Below, piece after piece: positions 11,010-23,400 of a stretch of 64,000 nt of DNA. A program made the position numbers and the translations under genes. The notes beneath the pieces were generated by a model that was given only the letters and a program-made list of their open reading frames with translations, searched no databases and was not told the DNA's origin. Source of the DNA: Armillaria gallica (taxonomy: Eukaryota; Basidiomycota; Agaricomycetes; Agaricales; Physalacriaceae); contig JBANDB010000012.1 of NCBI GenBank assembly GCA_037576215.1, forward strand, positions 124,001 through 188,000, in the 5' to 3' direction. The number at the start of each line of letters is the position of its first letter. Positions within the stretch are counted from its first letter, which is position 1.

Positions 11010-12890
11010 CGAATATACGGTAGGTACTGGTCGTGGTTGGAAGAGAGATTCATATAGTGCCAGTCATGGCAGTCGGTGAAAGAGCAGCGGAACCCGGCGG
11101 CCCGTGGACGCCCGCAGACACGTTCCGTATCTGGTAACAAGCTATGACGGTCACGCTCTTTCCCTTTTTCCAAGAGCTGGCCTTCCACCCACTCCTCGAT
11201 GTCTACCACAGTTTTCTTGTTAAGGAGCTGACAAAATCCAGCTGGAGCCTGGCGCCGCTTAATGGACTCAACACACCCAGCATTGCTGCGCCCCATTTGG
11301 CATCGTGTGACAACTTACTCAATGTGGGTTTGCGTGCTTTCGACCGCCGGGGCATACTAGTCGACGAGTGGCAATTGAAGGACAACTTGAAGACGGCGAC
11401 ATGGAGACGGGCGTCTCAGGACGATTGAAGGTGCGTCGCGACTCTGGCCTCTCGAGCAGGAGTGACATTCTACCGTTATACAGTGCTAAGCGGAGGGACA
11501 AGCACGACGGCATCCTAGGTGTGGGGAGGAGATTGCGGCGTGGCATGCGACCGGTCACCGGTCACCGTCACCGGCGGTCAAGGCTGTTAGAAAGGATGTT
11601 GCACACGTACAGAGGAAGGCGTGTGCGCAAAGGTCTAGCGGTTATGCTCAAGGTACGTTCTTCAGTCTTTTCTAAAACATTGCCCGCTAACCTCTCAGAT
11701 TCAATATTCAGCCTCGCAGTATATGGTCGATAAGATCAACGCTGCGCCTCCATAGTCTACGACTCCCTGATTGATGGCCTACAGAATCCCTTCCATGCCT
11801 GGTGACTGTGTTCTTCGCGATTCATATACGACGAGAGGAAGTCAGCGCCGAGCGCGTTCCAGTACAGCTTCACAGTCGGCCCGAATAGCCGAACAAAGTG
11901 ACGCAAGCAAAGATGCGCCTCTGCTTGTGCCACCATCACCTCCATCGCTTGACTATCAGCTCTTTCTCCGACCTCTCTTAACCCCGCCCGGTTCGACTAC
12001 GAGAAGGACCCAGAGATAGAGCGAGCCCAGGCCGAGTGGCGCAAACTGTAGGACGACGATTGTTGTCATACTTCGTCATCCCTTCTGTCAGGGGGTCATA
12101 CGGTGTGTATGCTACCAAATCAAGGAACGCGAAACTCATGGTGGGTGTAGTTAGTGAATTCCGTGCCAATGTTATCATCCAAGACTGTTCACAGCGCGAC
12201 AACCCTCGAACACGCGTCGTCAGCAATAACGCAAAGCACGAACGCCCATTCACCCGCCAGACTCGCCTAGTGCGACAAACAGCATCTAAGCTGAATTCAA
12301 ATTTCATCTAGCTTGGCCGAGCATCACAGGACGACAATTGAAATCCAGGTATGAACTGACTTGGAAGAGGAGTGCCGCTAAGAACTCAGTCCACTGGGAT
12401 GCAAATTCTCACGATGAGGACGGTGAAAACAGAAACACGCTCGGAATTCATCAAGGCGCCATGTGCTCTTCTGTTCGAGTGCCTTGGTGATCCAACACAT
12501 TCGCGCAGAAGAGCACTGCTGCCAGGGTGTAATTACCGTTTGTGCGTCGAATGTGTATCTCCTTTGTGTCTCGGTTAATATGCTACAGGGTATGTATAAT
12601 CACAATCAGGCGATGTGATGCTCACGATTAGTGTAGCTAGTGTCTTCTGCGCCATTATTGTCATACAATAATCACCACTGCCCTCGAATACTGTACAACT
12701 GGGCCAGTCGGACGTCCTGCGTCCACGCCGAGGATGCAAATCAAGGGCCCTAGCTCGTTTAATCGCTGGACGCGGTCACGCGGTCAAGGAGGGAGAGTGA
12801 CAAATAGCATCAAACCTGGATTTTGCTCCGTACTGTTTTGGTCGACCTTCGCACGAAGATCTAGAGTATGAATTGGACGGTGCGTACATC
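11010..12890 (+). repeat. R1 repeat, long copy
   Basis: This is one of the most complete R1 copies. Reading along the plus strand, recognisable coding-like blocks are: GRYWSW-type near 11028, FHPLLDVYHSFLVKEL near 11176, LASCDNLLNVGLRAFDRR near 11305, SDILPLYSAKRRDKHDGI near 11464, PLLVPPSPPSLD near 11925, TRVVSNNAKHERPFTRQ near 12205 and CALLFECLGDPTHSRRR near 12465. They lie in several frames with stops between them. GT...AG-like junctions separate some blocks. The CpG content is high, unlike the copy at 4.6 kb. It is best read as a decayed multi-exon gene. Confidence 0.6.
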
Positions 12891-13580
12891 GATGTTGTAC
12901 ATCATTTAACTGAAGTTTCGACAGTGCGACTGTGGAGGGAGAGTAGGAGCAGAATCAAGTGAAAAGGAAGACTGCCAGAATTGAGTACTGGAGGAAGTTC
13001 AATATAATGAACCAACGGAACCAACGAAACTAACGGGGCACGGTATGGTCTTCGAGGTTATGTTCAATACAGAAATTAGAGTATATGTATGCCAGCCATT
13101 CCTCTTCCCTACCATTCTTCGGTACTGAACGGGACCACCAATAACAGCGTGTCGTACTCACCGACAAGTACTTCAGTCCACGGCAATAAATGGACATTGA
13201 GTAAGCCTGTTCCGCCTAGCTCCAGCGTTAGCAATGTTGCGCTCCAACAGCACTACTGCTTCATCAGACTCCCTTCAATTGGACTTCCAAATTCTCGCCG
13301 CCTCTTCATGATCTCTGCGACCGACCAGAAATACCAATTTGCGTTATACGTCTAGATGAATACGAACCCTTCCCATCCCCCCAAAACCACACGCACATCC
13401 TTCATCTCCATCGATACGTTTACAATCATTGATTTCGCACTGCTTGTTGCTTTTTATTAGACATGGACATTCCAACGACACTACGATCCTTGGAATGGTG
13501 GCGCGTTGGCGGCAACGATAATTAGGCGAAAGTTAGAAGGTTGAACGCCTTGGCGACTGAGAGATATACAAGTCGAAGTA
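12890..13580. repeat. Segmental duplicate, copy 1 (partner 21930-22560)
   Basis: The stretch shares long blocks with 21930-22560, such as AGAATTGAGTACTGGAGGAA, CTAGCTCCAGCGTTAGCAAT and GATACGTTTACAATCATTG. Open frames on either strand are not conserved between the copies, so no gene is called. Confidence 0.6.
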
Positions 13581-13589
13581 TATTGCAAC

Positions 13590-14560
13590 TGGGTGGGCAC
13601 AGGTGGAGACGCGACGATGAAAGATTATGGAGCTGACTGGGGGCGTATTATCGGGGTTCCAGGAGGCGTGATACTTCAAGTCTCCTCTTCCTTGATGGAC
13701 GTGGCAAACAAGGACACGTCTCTTCTTCTGCCACCATCACCTTCGGTTCATGGAGACTGCAGGAGTCTCGGATAACGGTGCGTGTGCTCTCATCCAAGGG
13801 TTCCATTGCTCACGGTGGTTGCAGGCAGTGCTAGTGAACTCTGAGCCAATATCATCATCGAAGACTTTTCACAACGCGACAGCCCTCGAACACGCGCCGG
13901 CAGCAATAATGCAAAGCACGAACGCGCCCATTCACCCGCGGGACTCGCCTAGTGTGACGAACGGCATCTAAGCTGAATGTATCTCCCAGCTTGCGTAGTC
14001 GACCGTCGCAGGATTACAATTCGAATCCAGGTACGAACCTTGAATGTTGTTGCCATTGAAAATGCTGACTTGGAGGATGAGTGCAGCTCACGAACTCAGT
14101 GTCGGCGTGTGCTGTATCTGTCAACCTATTCCTGCATAGCCTGACGGGACGCGTTTAAAGTGTGAAAGACAAACACACGCGATGACAGCGGCACAAAAAG
14201 AAATGTGCATACATGCGACACACTCGTGTACAAGAGGACTGCCGCCAGAGTTTTCGGAGGAACCTCTTTCGCGTCTCCTACAAGGTACGTATACTCCCAG
14301 TCAGGCGATCTAATGTTGACGATTGGTGTAGCCGGCGTCTTCTGGGTGATTCAATAATCGCAACGGCTCTCAAACCCTTTAGAACTGGATCAGTCAGACG
14401 TCTCAAGTCTGCGCCCAGGATGCGCGTAAGTGGGAGAGTGACGAACGAGATCAGAGCGGGATCCTGCTCCCCGATGACCTTCGTGCGAAGATCTAGAGTA
14501 TAACGGTGAGCGAGGTACGAATATCGTAAATTATCAATATGATAGTGCTCAATTTGAAGA
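13590..14560 (+). repeat. R1 repeat copy (3' half)
   Basis: This copy contains the AKHERAHSPARLA-type block (about 13913), splice-like AG near 14012, the exon-like block around 14150-14280 (compare 48200-48390), the VRILPVRRSNVDDWCSRRLLGDSI block (about 14284) and ARRSRV-type AGATCTAGAGTA near 14490. Together with 12890-13580 it forms a unit duplicated at 21930-23400. Confidence 0.55.
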
Positions 14561-14829
14561 CTACAGACCAGCAGCGTACGCTTTCACTGCTTCTTTCTGT
14601 CGGCGAGTCCTTGCGCGTAGAGATAACATGATTCCACCTCGTCGACGTCTGTTAGTTCCGATGAGAGTGATACCAAAGAATCGTGCATACATGTGCTCGT
14701 AATTGACACAGGCGATATGTCCTTTCTTTTCGCACTTAGGGTTCCGCTCGTTCAGAGGAGAATTGGTCAAGAAAGTGTAACCACCGTTCGCATAGGATGT
14801 CTTTTGTGGTGGTGTTGGTATTTTATTTG

Positions 14830-15110
14830 CTCGTTTGAGTTAAGTGTAGCCATGTAACTTAGGAGTTTCGGCTGCTGTCTGAGTGCATCTCTATTAGGGC
14901 CTTTTTCCTTCCGTGGCTTGAGATCGAATCCCACTCAGTGACAACACGTTACGTCTCGCAGACATGTATGATGAGACAACCCTTGTAAGTAAGTACTGTA
15001 GTTTGATTTAGTGCCACATGGTGCCTGAGAGTTTTATTTGAGAATGCTGACCCGGCCATCATTTATTTGGTTCTTCATGCAGTACTGCGAGTCCGTGGAG
15101 ATCTCTGGCT
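14830..15110 (+). repeat. tRNA-like repeat, family A copy 2
   Basis: The shared core TGGCTTGAGATCGAATCCCA (about 14917) is followed by CTCAGTGACAACACGTTACG and a tail matching the inverted copy at 5490-5770. The A-box region (about 14856) is degenerate. No tRNA cloverleaf can be drawn. Confidence 0.35.
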
Positions 15111-16056
15111 CAGCGCAATCTTCAGGAAAGGAGAATACGTAGCCCCGCTGTTGGCATTCCCTGACGAGTTTGGTGCCTGAGACGTTGAATATCCTTGTTT
15201 CCTGTTGATGTTGGGCGAAGCACAGTCCTAGAAAGCGACTAGGTGTGAGCATAACGAGAGCTACATCAAGAAGTGATCCACTCATTATTTGTCTGTGTAT
15301 TATTAGAAGAAAGGACGTATCATGAGAGTGTCGTTGTCGACTCCTTGACATGGCTGAGACTGGAGGAGGGTGTCGCCTACTCTTCACCATATAGCCAGAG
15401 TGAGGTGTTGTAGTCTTTGAACTTGTACTCGTGCTGATTATATGACGATCATGGGGTTGCTCATTCATCGATCAAGGTAACTTGTGGGAATACCTGAGAA
15501 TGGCATCAGAGGGCTGAAAAATACGAAAGCTATGAGATGTGAGATGTGTGTAAATGACGGGCTATAGAGGAGACCACGCTGCATGTCGGGATTCAAAGCG
15601 ATAAACGAACTAGGAATGGGATACTTTCATGTCAACAGAGTATCGCTTCGGGCTTGTTGTCATCATTTTACCTCGTAAATGGACCACTCACATCTCCTCA
15701 CGAACCCTCACTGGAATTCATTCCTCTTCCTAACGACATGCATCTCTCATAATCCATTCAACACCCGTGCGATCATGCCTCTCGCCTCACTCTCATTTTC
15801 CGGATCAAAGTGTATTCCTAACACAGACCGTCATGAAACTTGAGTACCCTTTCCGCTTGTCTTCCTACTTCCTATTCACCCATTGCACTTTTTATTTGAG
15901 CATGTAATCTGGACACGAAGGTCTATTATCAACGGGACGACGGAGAAGAACTCCTGCTAGTCTAAGTATTCCGCAAGGAAATATATCAGAGAGAGCTGGT
16001 TCAATCCTGCTAAAAAAAAATACACTTGTCATGAGGAAAGCGAAAAGTAACCATAA
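15111..16056. other. No gene recognised; 3' flank of X2
   Basis: The part from about 15260 repeats the X1 3' flank. A minus-strand frame (15034-15468, 144 codons) is open, but it has no counterpart in the X1 flank and no recognisable motif, so it is not called. Confidence 0.4.
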
Positions 16057-17586
16057 CTATATGTGAGGGATGTAAGTGGTCCATTGTACATTACAGAAGG
16101 CGAAGGGGGGCAGAGAACGTAACTGCAGGAAAGCAAGGATAATAAGGGTAATACGCCCTGCAGTATACATGACCAAGGCAGCCGACGTCATGAACCAGGA
16201 AATGCGGTCAAAATTTAACGCCCAAGGCCTTCTGGCTTCCCGTGGACCGTTAAATATTCTGACTAGCTTCGACGACCATTCCCGATTGACCAAGCTCCCG
16301 ATTAATATTATCAAACCTGTATGGCTTCCCAAGAAGAGTCCAATTAAGACTGCTGTCGATGAAAGCTGCCACAGCACCATTTCAGTGTGTGATGGAAAGT
16401 AGAATGACCAAGCCAGACAATGGATAGCCCCAAATAAAAATCCTACACCAAGCGTGGTCATAAGGCGTGCTTGCGCTTCTCTTGTGGTACCAGAGTAAAA
16501 TCGAAAGGCACCGGAGTACAATCGAAAGGCATCATATCCGATGTCTTCATAGTATCCATCTACAGACTCCCCGAAGGTGGGCGGAATCAAATCCAGGGCA
16601 TAGACCCAACGCCACAAAGGATGCACACGAGAAGCATATTCTTCGAGATTGTGTGTTCCCGGCGTTGGCGTCAAGTCCAACCCGTCCAAAGAAATATGAT
16701 ACTTCACGTTCAGTGGTTTATACCACCACAAGAAGTACATGATCATGCTGAGGCCGGCGAATGCAAGCGCGGTCATTTCGAGTAGCGTAATGGGCAGACG
16801 CTGAATGGCTCGAGCCACGCATTGTACAATGAACCAGGATATTTGGAGGATAGAAAATGCTTTGGACAGTGCGTCTCCTTTGCTTTTGTCCTCTATTGTC
16901 TCCGGACTGATCGCTGCTAGATTCTGCACCAAATTTGGTTCATGTTCGAGCGCGCTGAGAGTAACAAGTGTTCCCGGGACATGAACAGTGCCCGAAACAG
17001 GTGTATCGTTGGGTGGGGATGGAAGGTTCTGCGAAATGGTGCGATACAACGAACATTTGTCGACTGATGTGGTGGTGACGACAACGGTTTTACCTCACAC
17101 TCCGCGGTGTAGTAGACAGCCCCCATACTGAGAAGAAAACCATGGGCCAGCGTCAGCTTTGAATCGTCCTTTTTCTCCATCCTAGGGTGGATAGTATACA
17201 TTCCTGTCAGTCTCCATTGTGAGCGGGATTACTCCTGATGATTTTATATACTCACCGTGACGCAACTTCCATGCCACAATAAACTGCTCTGCAGCCCATC
17301 CAACGATGGTCTCTGGTGCCAAAATCGTGATAGCTATGATCTTCGAATGTTCAACGGCACAAGAGATCGCACCCTTCGTCGTGATGTTACGTCCCGGGAC
17401 ATTGGGATGAACGGCAAGCCAAGTGCAGACGAATATAGTGGCGAGGCAGCTCCATACGATGTTCAAAAGCGTACGGCGATCTTCAATACATATGGGTACA
17501 CTGTTGTCACCATCGGGAGATATCTGGGAACCAGAGGCACGAGTGACGAAGAGGGGAACGAAAACGACCACAACGATTTGATGCAT
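16057..17586 (-). pseudogene. X2: membrane-protein paralogue with frameshift
   Basis: Exon 1 is 17586-17256 (start MHQIVVV, signal-like LFVTRASGSQ). Exon 2 starts at 17203 after a 52-bp intron in the same place and phase as in X1. The first exon-2 frame (MYTIHPRMEKKDD, TLAHGFLLSMG) runs out at 16917. The rest of the protein, from about 17092 down to the VQWTTYIPHI end at 16057, is in another frame. Compared with X1 and X3, about 40 bases are missing near 17085, which explains the shift. It also has a 21-bp in-frame tandem duplication at 16490-16531 (AFRLYSG-AFRFYSG). Other family blocks (ISPETIEDKSKGDALSK, WWYKPLNVKYH) are intact. It is probably a young pseudogene. Confidence 0.75.
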
Positions 17587-17639
17587 GGCGGCCATTTAAA
17601 GGACTTTGTCAATCGTTAGGGCGTTTATCGGAACATGAA

Positions 17640-20560
17640 ATATTGGGACGAACCCGTTATATATCAACAGAAGAAACTGAGTCTTATAAGTCGGTTGTTG
17701 CTACTCGAGCGCTCCTACATATATCTTAGCTTATTGAGCAAGGAATAATATATGCAAGACGCTCACAAAATAACTGTGCGGAAATTTTCTTTCCCGAGCT
17801 TGAGGATGCGGAAACTGTTGTTGAATGTTAGCGGAGCGAATGAATCGTTTATAAAGGCATACTTACAAAGAATGTAGTAAATGAATTATGGACACGACGA
17901 ACGGAAATGAGCTCGGTGAATCGAGGATTGACGCTGCCAAAGAGGAGAGGGGGCTGCATGCACGTCGATGAACATATGCATCGCAGGACGTTGTCAACCA
18001 CGCAATCGGACTGTGCGTCATTTCGTTGCAATTCACTTTACTTGTCAATACAAAGTCAATATGGGTGTTGTGATTACAAGAAGACGAACCAGTGTCATTT
18101 CCACGTAATGTCAAACAACCGAGACGGAAGTCAACAAAGCATGATCATAAGCCGGTGATGTGAATGGGCGTGTGGAGTACATAGCTCTGTCACAGGTATC
18201 AGGTCGAAGAGAAATTTCGTAGGACGTTCCTCATATCCGTGTGCCTGTTCTTTGTATGATTGGCACAAGGAGAGTTGAAACTCAGTATTACTGAAGTCAG
18301 AAGCGAATTCCAGACGTTCACGGGAAATATTGAGGCGATATCCTTTTAGTGATTGTTTGTAAGACAAGGCGATTCCTTTCCTCAGTGTTTACGTACTGTG
18401 GATGCACCAAAAAAATGAGTTAGCAATGAGTGGAATGTGTTTATGTGTTCGGTGCGTTCAAGGTGCATTTGTGCGAGTAATGAAGATATAAATAGCGACA
18501 GGGTGTCAGAGTATGGCAGATCTCCCTCTAGCTCCGCTACTGGAAGTGTGTCACAATGTCTGCTACGTAAACGAATGCAATAGCGCAAGGCCAATGTACG
18601 AACAACGGGGAGCTACCTTAGAGCGAAGAAGCGGCCGAGCCCCAACCGATAATCCCATCAGAAGGAGGCGACAGAACATGTTGAACATCGAATGCTTAAT
18701 CGACCGTCAGAAGAATAGATGATGTCGTAGATCTGGTATCTGGCCACTACACGATCGTGATTGAGGGTAATAGGACTTTGTGCTTCTTTCAATCCTCGCC
18801 AGTTGCTTCCACCACGCTTTTTGAACTTGTCCATCTCGCTTGCGAGCGTCTCACCTGGATCTCCGTGTCATATTCTCCTAACATTCCGCCCAAGCTATTA
18901 GCCAGAGCCGGCTACCCGTACGGTTGAGGTTATAATACTGATTCTCCATGGCGGCGGGGCGGATGGATCCTTTACGATGGTGAGCTGTATTCGTCCTCGG
19001 AGCCCTCTCCCGCATGATCTGCTCTTGCAGTACAAGAAATCAACGGAAACGAATCTAGTACAGGCGAGACTGCGATGTTTTCAAATTCACATGGGAGAAA
19101 TCCATAGCTAGTAGAATTGGTGAACTTTGGGATGTTTGACATTCGTACTGAACAGTTCTAACCGAGGGCAACACGCGAGAAAGTGTTGTTGAACATGATT
19201 ACAGTAGCCTGACACCAAAATCCATTTACAACGGAAAAAATGGAGGGGACTGACGTGCGCGAAAGGGAAAGGAAGGATGAAGAGCGTGAATAAGAAGGCT
19301 CTCGCGGATGGAAACATCCCGGTGGAAACACTAGATACGCATGGGTCAGGGACACATTTTCTGCGTTCATTATCCTGATACTTGCACAGAGTGAGAGCGG
19401 GGATCGCATGCCCTCGCCTCTTCAGAGGAATACCCAAATGATTCTTTATTCTTGCCTGGACTCTTGACCCCTCAGCATATCCTGTGCTATAGCATATTCT
19501 CCTCGGCATTGAGATGATCCATTATTGCAAAAGGTCCAGTAATAAGGGCCCCGACATCATGCAGTGGTTCCTCAGCGCTTGCGAGGAATGAAAGGAGTAT
19601 CGGTAAGGGTAAGGCGGCACACTTTTGCCTTCCGTCCATCTCGGGGAATGTAGAGATGCTTTGTTTGCGCAGATATCAGGCGGATCGGCGCAGTTCTTCA
19701 TTGTGCTGATCATGCAGGAGCAAGAAGAGATAAACATTTCGACTGGCGAAGCCCAGTACTATCGGAGCTCTAGAGATGAGTGGAGGGAAGTACTGTGTAC
19801 AAGCAGAGCTAGTGATCCGGCTTCGGATTGTATAAGAAAACACACTTTGTAGTGTCTACGCATGACAGAAGGAAATTTCGGAGAACGCTAACCCGTCCTG
19901 TCGTTGTGTCAAACGTGTTATCAATTTCGACGCGCACACTGAATTTTGGCCTCGGTCGTGGGCACAGCGAAATAAGTACTAAAAAGCGGAAGACATATCA
20001 ATAAAGGGCGAGATATTGGCTTCTAAAACTAACCTGAAAAACGGACGCTCTCTCAGGTAGTCTATTACCGAGCGAAACACATTAAGGTCCTTTGTAGACT
20101 TTAATTAAAGAGAGAAATGAGATGCGAGATGGACTAGAACGAGAGGAAACTGGTGATAAGCGCCAGGAAACAAGCTGCAAGTCCCAAATCGAAGCTCAAT
20201 CAAAGAAGTTGTACCCTCGGCACCGCGTGCGCATCAGCCCGCGTGGACATCGTCTCCACGACTTGGCTTTCCAATGCTGCTATGTGGGTCTATGGCGCTA
20301 TATCCTGAAATCTTCGAGCTATCGGCTGATAGGGCTTGTGAGTGCGACGAGGAACGGCTTGACGCCACTGAGGGAACATTTTTTGGGACAAATGGCTCAG
20401 GATAGCACAGGGGAGAGAGAAGGTGCCGTTGCTATGCTGTGTAAAAAGACCAAGAGACATGCGACGATGAATGATAATTAGGCAGCGCAGGGACAGGTTC
20501 AATGAAGGGCGCCTAGCAGTTGAGCAGAACACACGTACTTGCCAATGCTGTGAAGGCATA
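17640..20560. other. No gene recognised
   Basis: Several ORFs of 60-133 codons occur on both strands (for example 19108-19509 minus, 20122-20481 plus). None shows a motif, splice structure or a paralogue in the window. The stretch is CpG-rich and not visibly related to R1 or to the X genes. Confidence 0.4.
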
Positions 20561-20639
20561 AGAACGGGAGGGTGCCAGCAAGACTAAGGCCCCGACCAAG
20601 CGCCCAATGACGGCAGTGAGGATGACGCACACCAGCCTT

Positions 20640-21900
20640 GAACTGGTTTCGTGACTTTAGCGTCAATTATTGATCGGAAAACTGGACCCCGGCACAGCTC
20701 CCGAGTCAGACCGACCAGCCGAACAAAGTGACGTAAATAAGGACGCGTCTCTTCCTCCGCCACTACAACCATCATCGACATCGATCATCGCTTGACTCTT
20801 TCATATCAAATATTTTTCCGATCTCTCTTAACCCCAGCCGACTTGGTTATGTAAGGACAGAGAGATAGAGCAAGCCTGGGGGTGAGTGGCGCGAACTGTG
20901 AGACGACGATTGTTGGCATCTTTCCCGTCTCGGATAACGCGTTATACAGTGTGTATGCTGCCGATCAATGGACACAATGCTCAGGATGGGTGTAGCCCAT
21001 GCATTCCGCGCCAATATTATCCGAGACTTTCACAACGGAACAGCCCTCAAACATCTTTGTGTCGGCAGCAATAACGCAAAGCACGAACACGGCCCATTCA
21101 CCCGCTAGACTCGTCTAGTGTGATGAATGGAATTTATGCCCCAGCTGTCGTAGGCGACCATTACATTATGGCCATCCTGATGCGGCAATAGATATGACCT
21201 GCAACGCAAAAAGAGAATGAAGAGCCGTTCTTCTATTACCAGTCTGGTGTGTAGTGTTCTTCTCCGGTTAGGGCAATTCTCATGTCCGTCAGGTGGATAC
21301 ATCAAAACCCATTTATCGGCCGTAAGATCCTCAAAGACAACCATCCAGATTTCGCAAATTCTTTCCTAATTGACCTCCGCGTTTCGCATCGTGTTATAAC
21401 GCACTAAACGTCGGTTTGCGTTCGACCGCCGGTACATGTCAGTGGATGAGTGAACTAGTGACGACTGAAGGACAAGTTGAAGACGGTGACACGGAGACGG
21501 GTGTTTTAGGGCAATTGAAGACTGTGTCACGACTATGGCCTCTCGGGCAGGACCCACATATTCTACGGCCATACAGCGCAAAGGAGGTTTGACTCGATGG
21601 ACAAGGACAAGGACAAGCTGTATCTGCAGTGTAGGAAGGGGGTACCATGCGAGAGGGTCAAGGCTATCAGACGAAGCTGTACGCAAGATGGAGACGTAGG
21701 GGAACCGATCTCCTTGAGTTCGTGAAGATCTAGCCGGTACATTCAAGGTATGCTATTCAGTCCTTCATATGCATATGACATCGCCCTCATGGGTAACCGC
21801 TCAGCTTCGCCCTTGCAAACTATCGTCGAGAAGATCAACGCTGCGCCTCCATAGTCTGCGACTCTCCGATTACCGGTATGGGGAACTCCTTCCGTCCCTG
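20640..21900 (+). repeat. R1 repeat copy with halves in swapped order
   Basis: The first part (20690-21150) carries the R1 3'-half blocks (VNKDASLPPPL-type near 20730, SDNALYSVYAADQWTQC-type near 20930, NNAKHEHGPFTR near 21070). It is followed from about 21160 by 5'-half blocks (CALNVGLRSTAGTCQWMS-type near 21405, GQDPHILRPYSAK near 21550). In other copies the 5' half precedes the 3' half, so this looks like a junction of two copies or a local rearrangement. Confidence 0.55.
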
Positions 21901-21929
21901 GTGACGATGTATTCTTTGGGCAGCGCGTA

Positions 21930-22560
21930 CATCATTTACCTGCGATTTTGGCCTCGCGACTGTGGAGGGAAACTAGAGGGAGAGAGGAGCAGAATCAAGC
22001 GAAAAGAATGACTGCCAGAATTGAGTACTGGAGGAAGTTCAATGTGATGAACCGACGAAACCAGCGGGGCACGGCGTGACCTTCGATGTTATGTTCAATA
22101 GAGAAATCGGAGTATAGGTACGCCAGCCTTTCCTCTTTTCTACCAGTCTTCAGTACTGACCGGGACGACTAGTAACAGTGTTTTGTACTCACTGACAAGT
22201 ATCTCATTCCACGGCAATATATTCCTTAATACATGGACAATGAGCGAGACTGTTCTACCTAGCTCCAGCGTTAGCAATGTCGGGCTCCAAAAGCACTACT
22301 GCTTCATCGGACCCCCATTCATTGGACGTCCCAATTCTGGCCACTTCTTCACGTCCTCCGGCACAACCTCGGCGACCGACCATGAGTACAAACCCTTTCC
22401 ATCCCCCAAAACCACACGTACGTCCTTCATCTCCCTTGATACGTTTACAATCATTGGTTCCGCACTGTTTGTTATCTTGGATTCGCCATAAACATTCCAA
22501 CGACATTACAATCTTTGACACGTTGGCAGAAATGATAATCAGGCCAAAGATAGAAGCATG
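21930..22560. repeat. Segmental duplicate, copy 2 (partner 12890-13580)
   Basis: It matches 12890-13580 in order. A plus-strand frame (22277-22561) and a minus-strand frame (22255-22602) are both open here, but the corresponding frames in copy 1 are broken, so neither is called as a gene. Confidence 0.55.
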
Positions 22561-23400
22561 AAAGACCGTAGGAGTCTCGTATAACGGTGCGTATGCTTCC
22601 ATTCAAGGGTTCTATTGTTCACGACGACTGTAGGCAGTGCTAGTGAACTCCGAGTCAATATCATCATCCGAGACTTTTCACGACACGACAGCCCTCGAGC
22701 ATGCGTCGGCAATAATAACGTAAAGCACGAATGTAATCCATTCACCCACTAGATTCGCCTAGTGTGACGAATAGCATCTAGCCTCCCAGCTGGTGTAGTT
22801 GACCATCACAGGACGAGGAATAAAATCCAGGTACGATTCTCGTATGCCGTTGCCATTGATATCGCTGACTTGGAAGAGTAGTGCAGCTACAAACACAGTA
22901 TTGGTGTGTGCGTTTCCGTTGCTTGTTCCTGTCGACTCATTCTTGCATAACCCAATGGGACACGTTTACTGTACGAAATACACACTCTTGCGAGAAAATC
23001 AGAAAAACAATGTGCATATATGCGCTCGGAATTCACCCAGGTAACATGCGCTCTTCTGTTCGAGTGCTTTGGTAATCCAACATACTCGTGCAGAAGAGGG
23101 CTACTGCCAGAGTGTTCGGGTCAACCTCCTTCGCGTCTTCTACAGGGTGTGTATATTCCTAGTCAAGCGATCTAATGCTGATGGTTAGCGTAGCCGGCGT
23201 CTTCTGGGGCATCAAATAATCACCATGACCCTAGGATCCGGGCCAGTCAGACGTTCCAAGTCTGTGCAGAGATGCCAAGACATTCCCTTGTTTCTCCGCT
23301 ATATTTGTTTACTGTCCAGAGTGAGGACTAGCATCAAAGCTGGATTCTGCTCCCTGCTGGATTAGTCGACCTTCGCGCGAAGGATTCGATGAGGGTAGCT
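22560..23400 (+). repeat. R1 repeat copy (3' half)
   Basis: The blocks correspond to 13740-14500. They include SPSIDFT-type ends, the exon-like segment MGHVYCTKYTLLRENQ near 22960, CALLFECFGNPTYS-type near 23050 and the AAGTCTGTGC block near 23263. Reading frames are interrupted. Confidence 0.55.

Noticed and set aside
11549..11577. Short GGTCACC-rich palindromic cluster as an operator-like site
   Set aside because: It lies inside a decayed R1 copy, is not shared by other R1 copies, and has no gene start beside it.
15034..15468. A 144-codon minus-strand ORF downstream of X2
   Set aside because: Part of it lies in the flank shared with X1, where the corresponding frame is not open, and no motif is visible.
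17257..17619. A 120-codon plus-strand ORF opposite X2 exon 1, with similar plus-strand ORFs opposite X1 and X3
   Set aside because: It is the antisense shadow of a conserved coding exon; family motifs and the splice site are on the minus strand.
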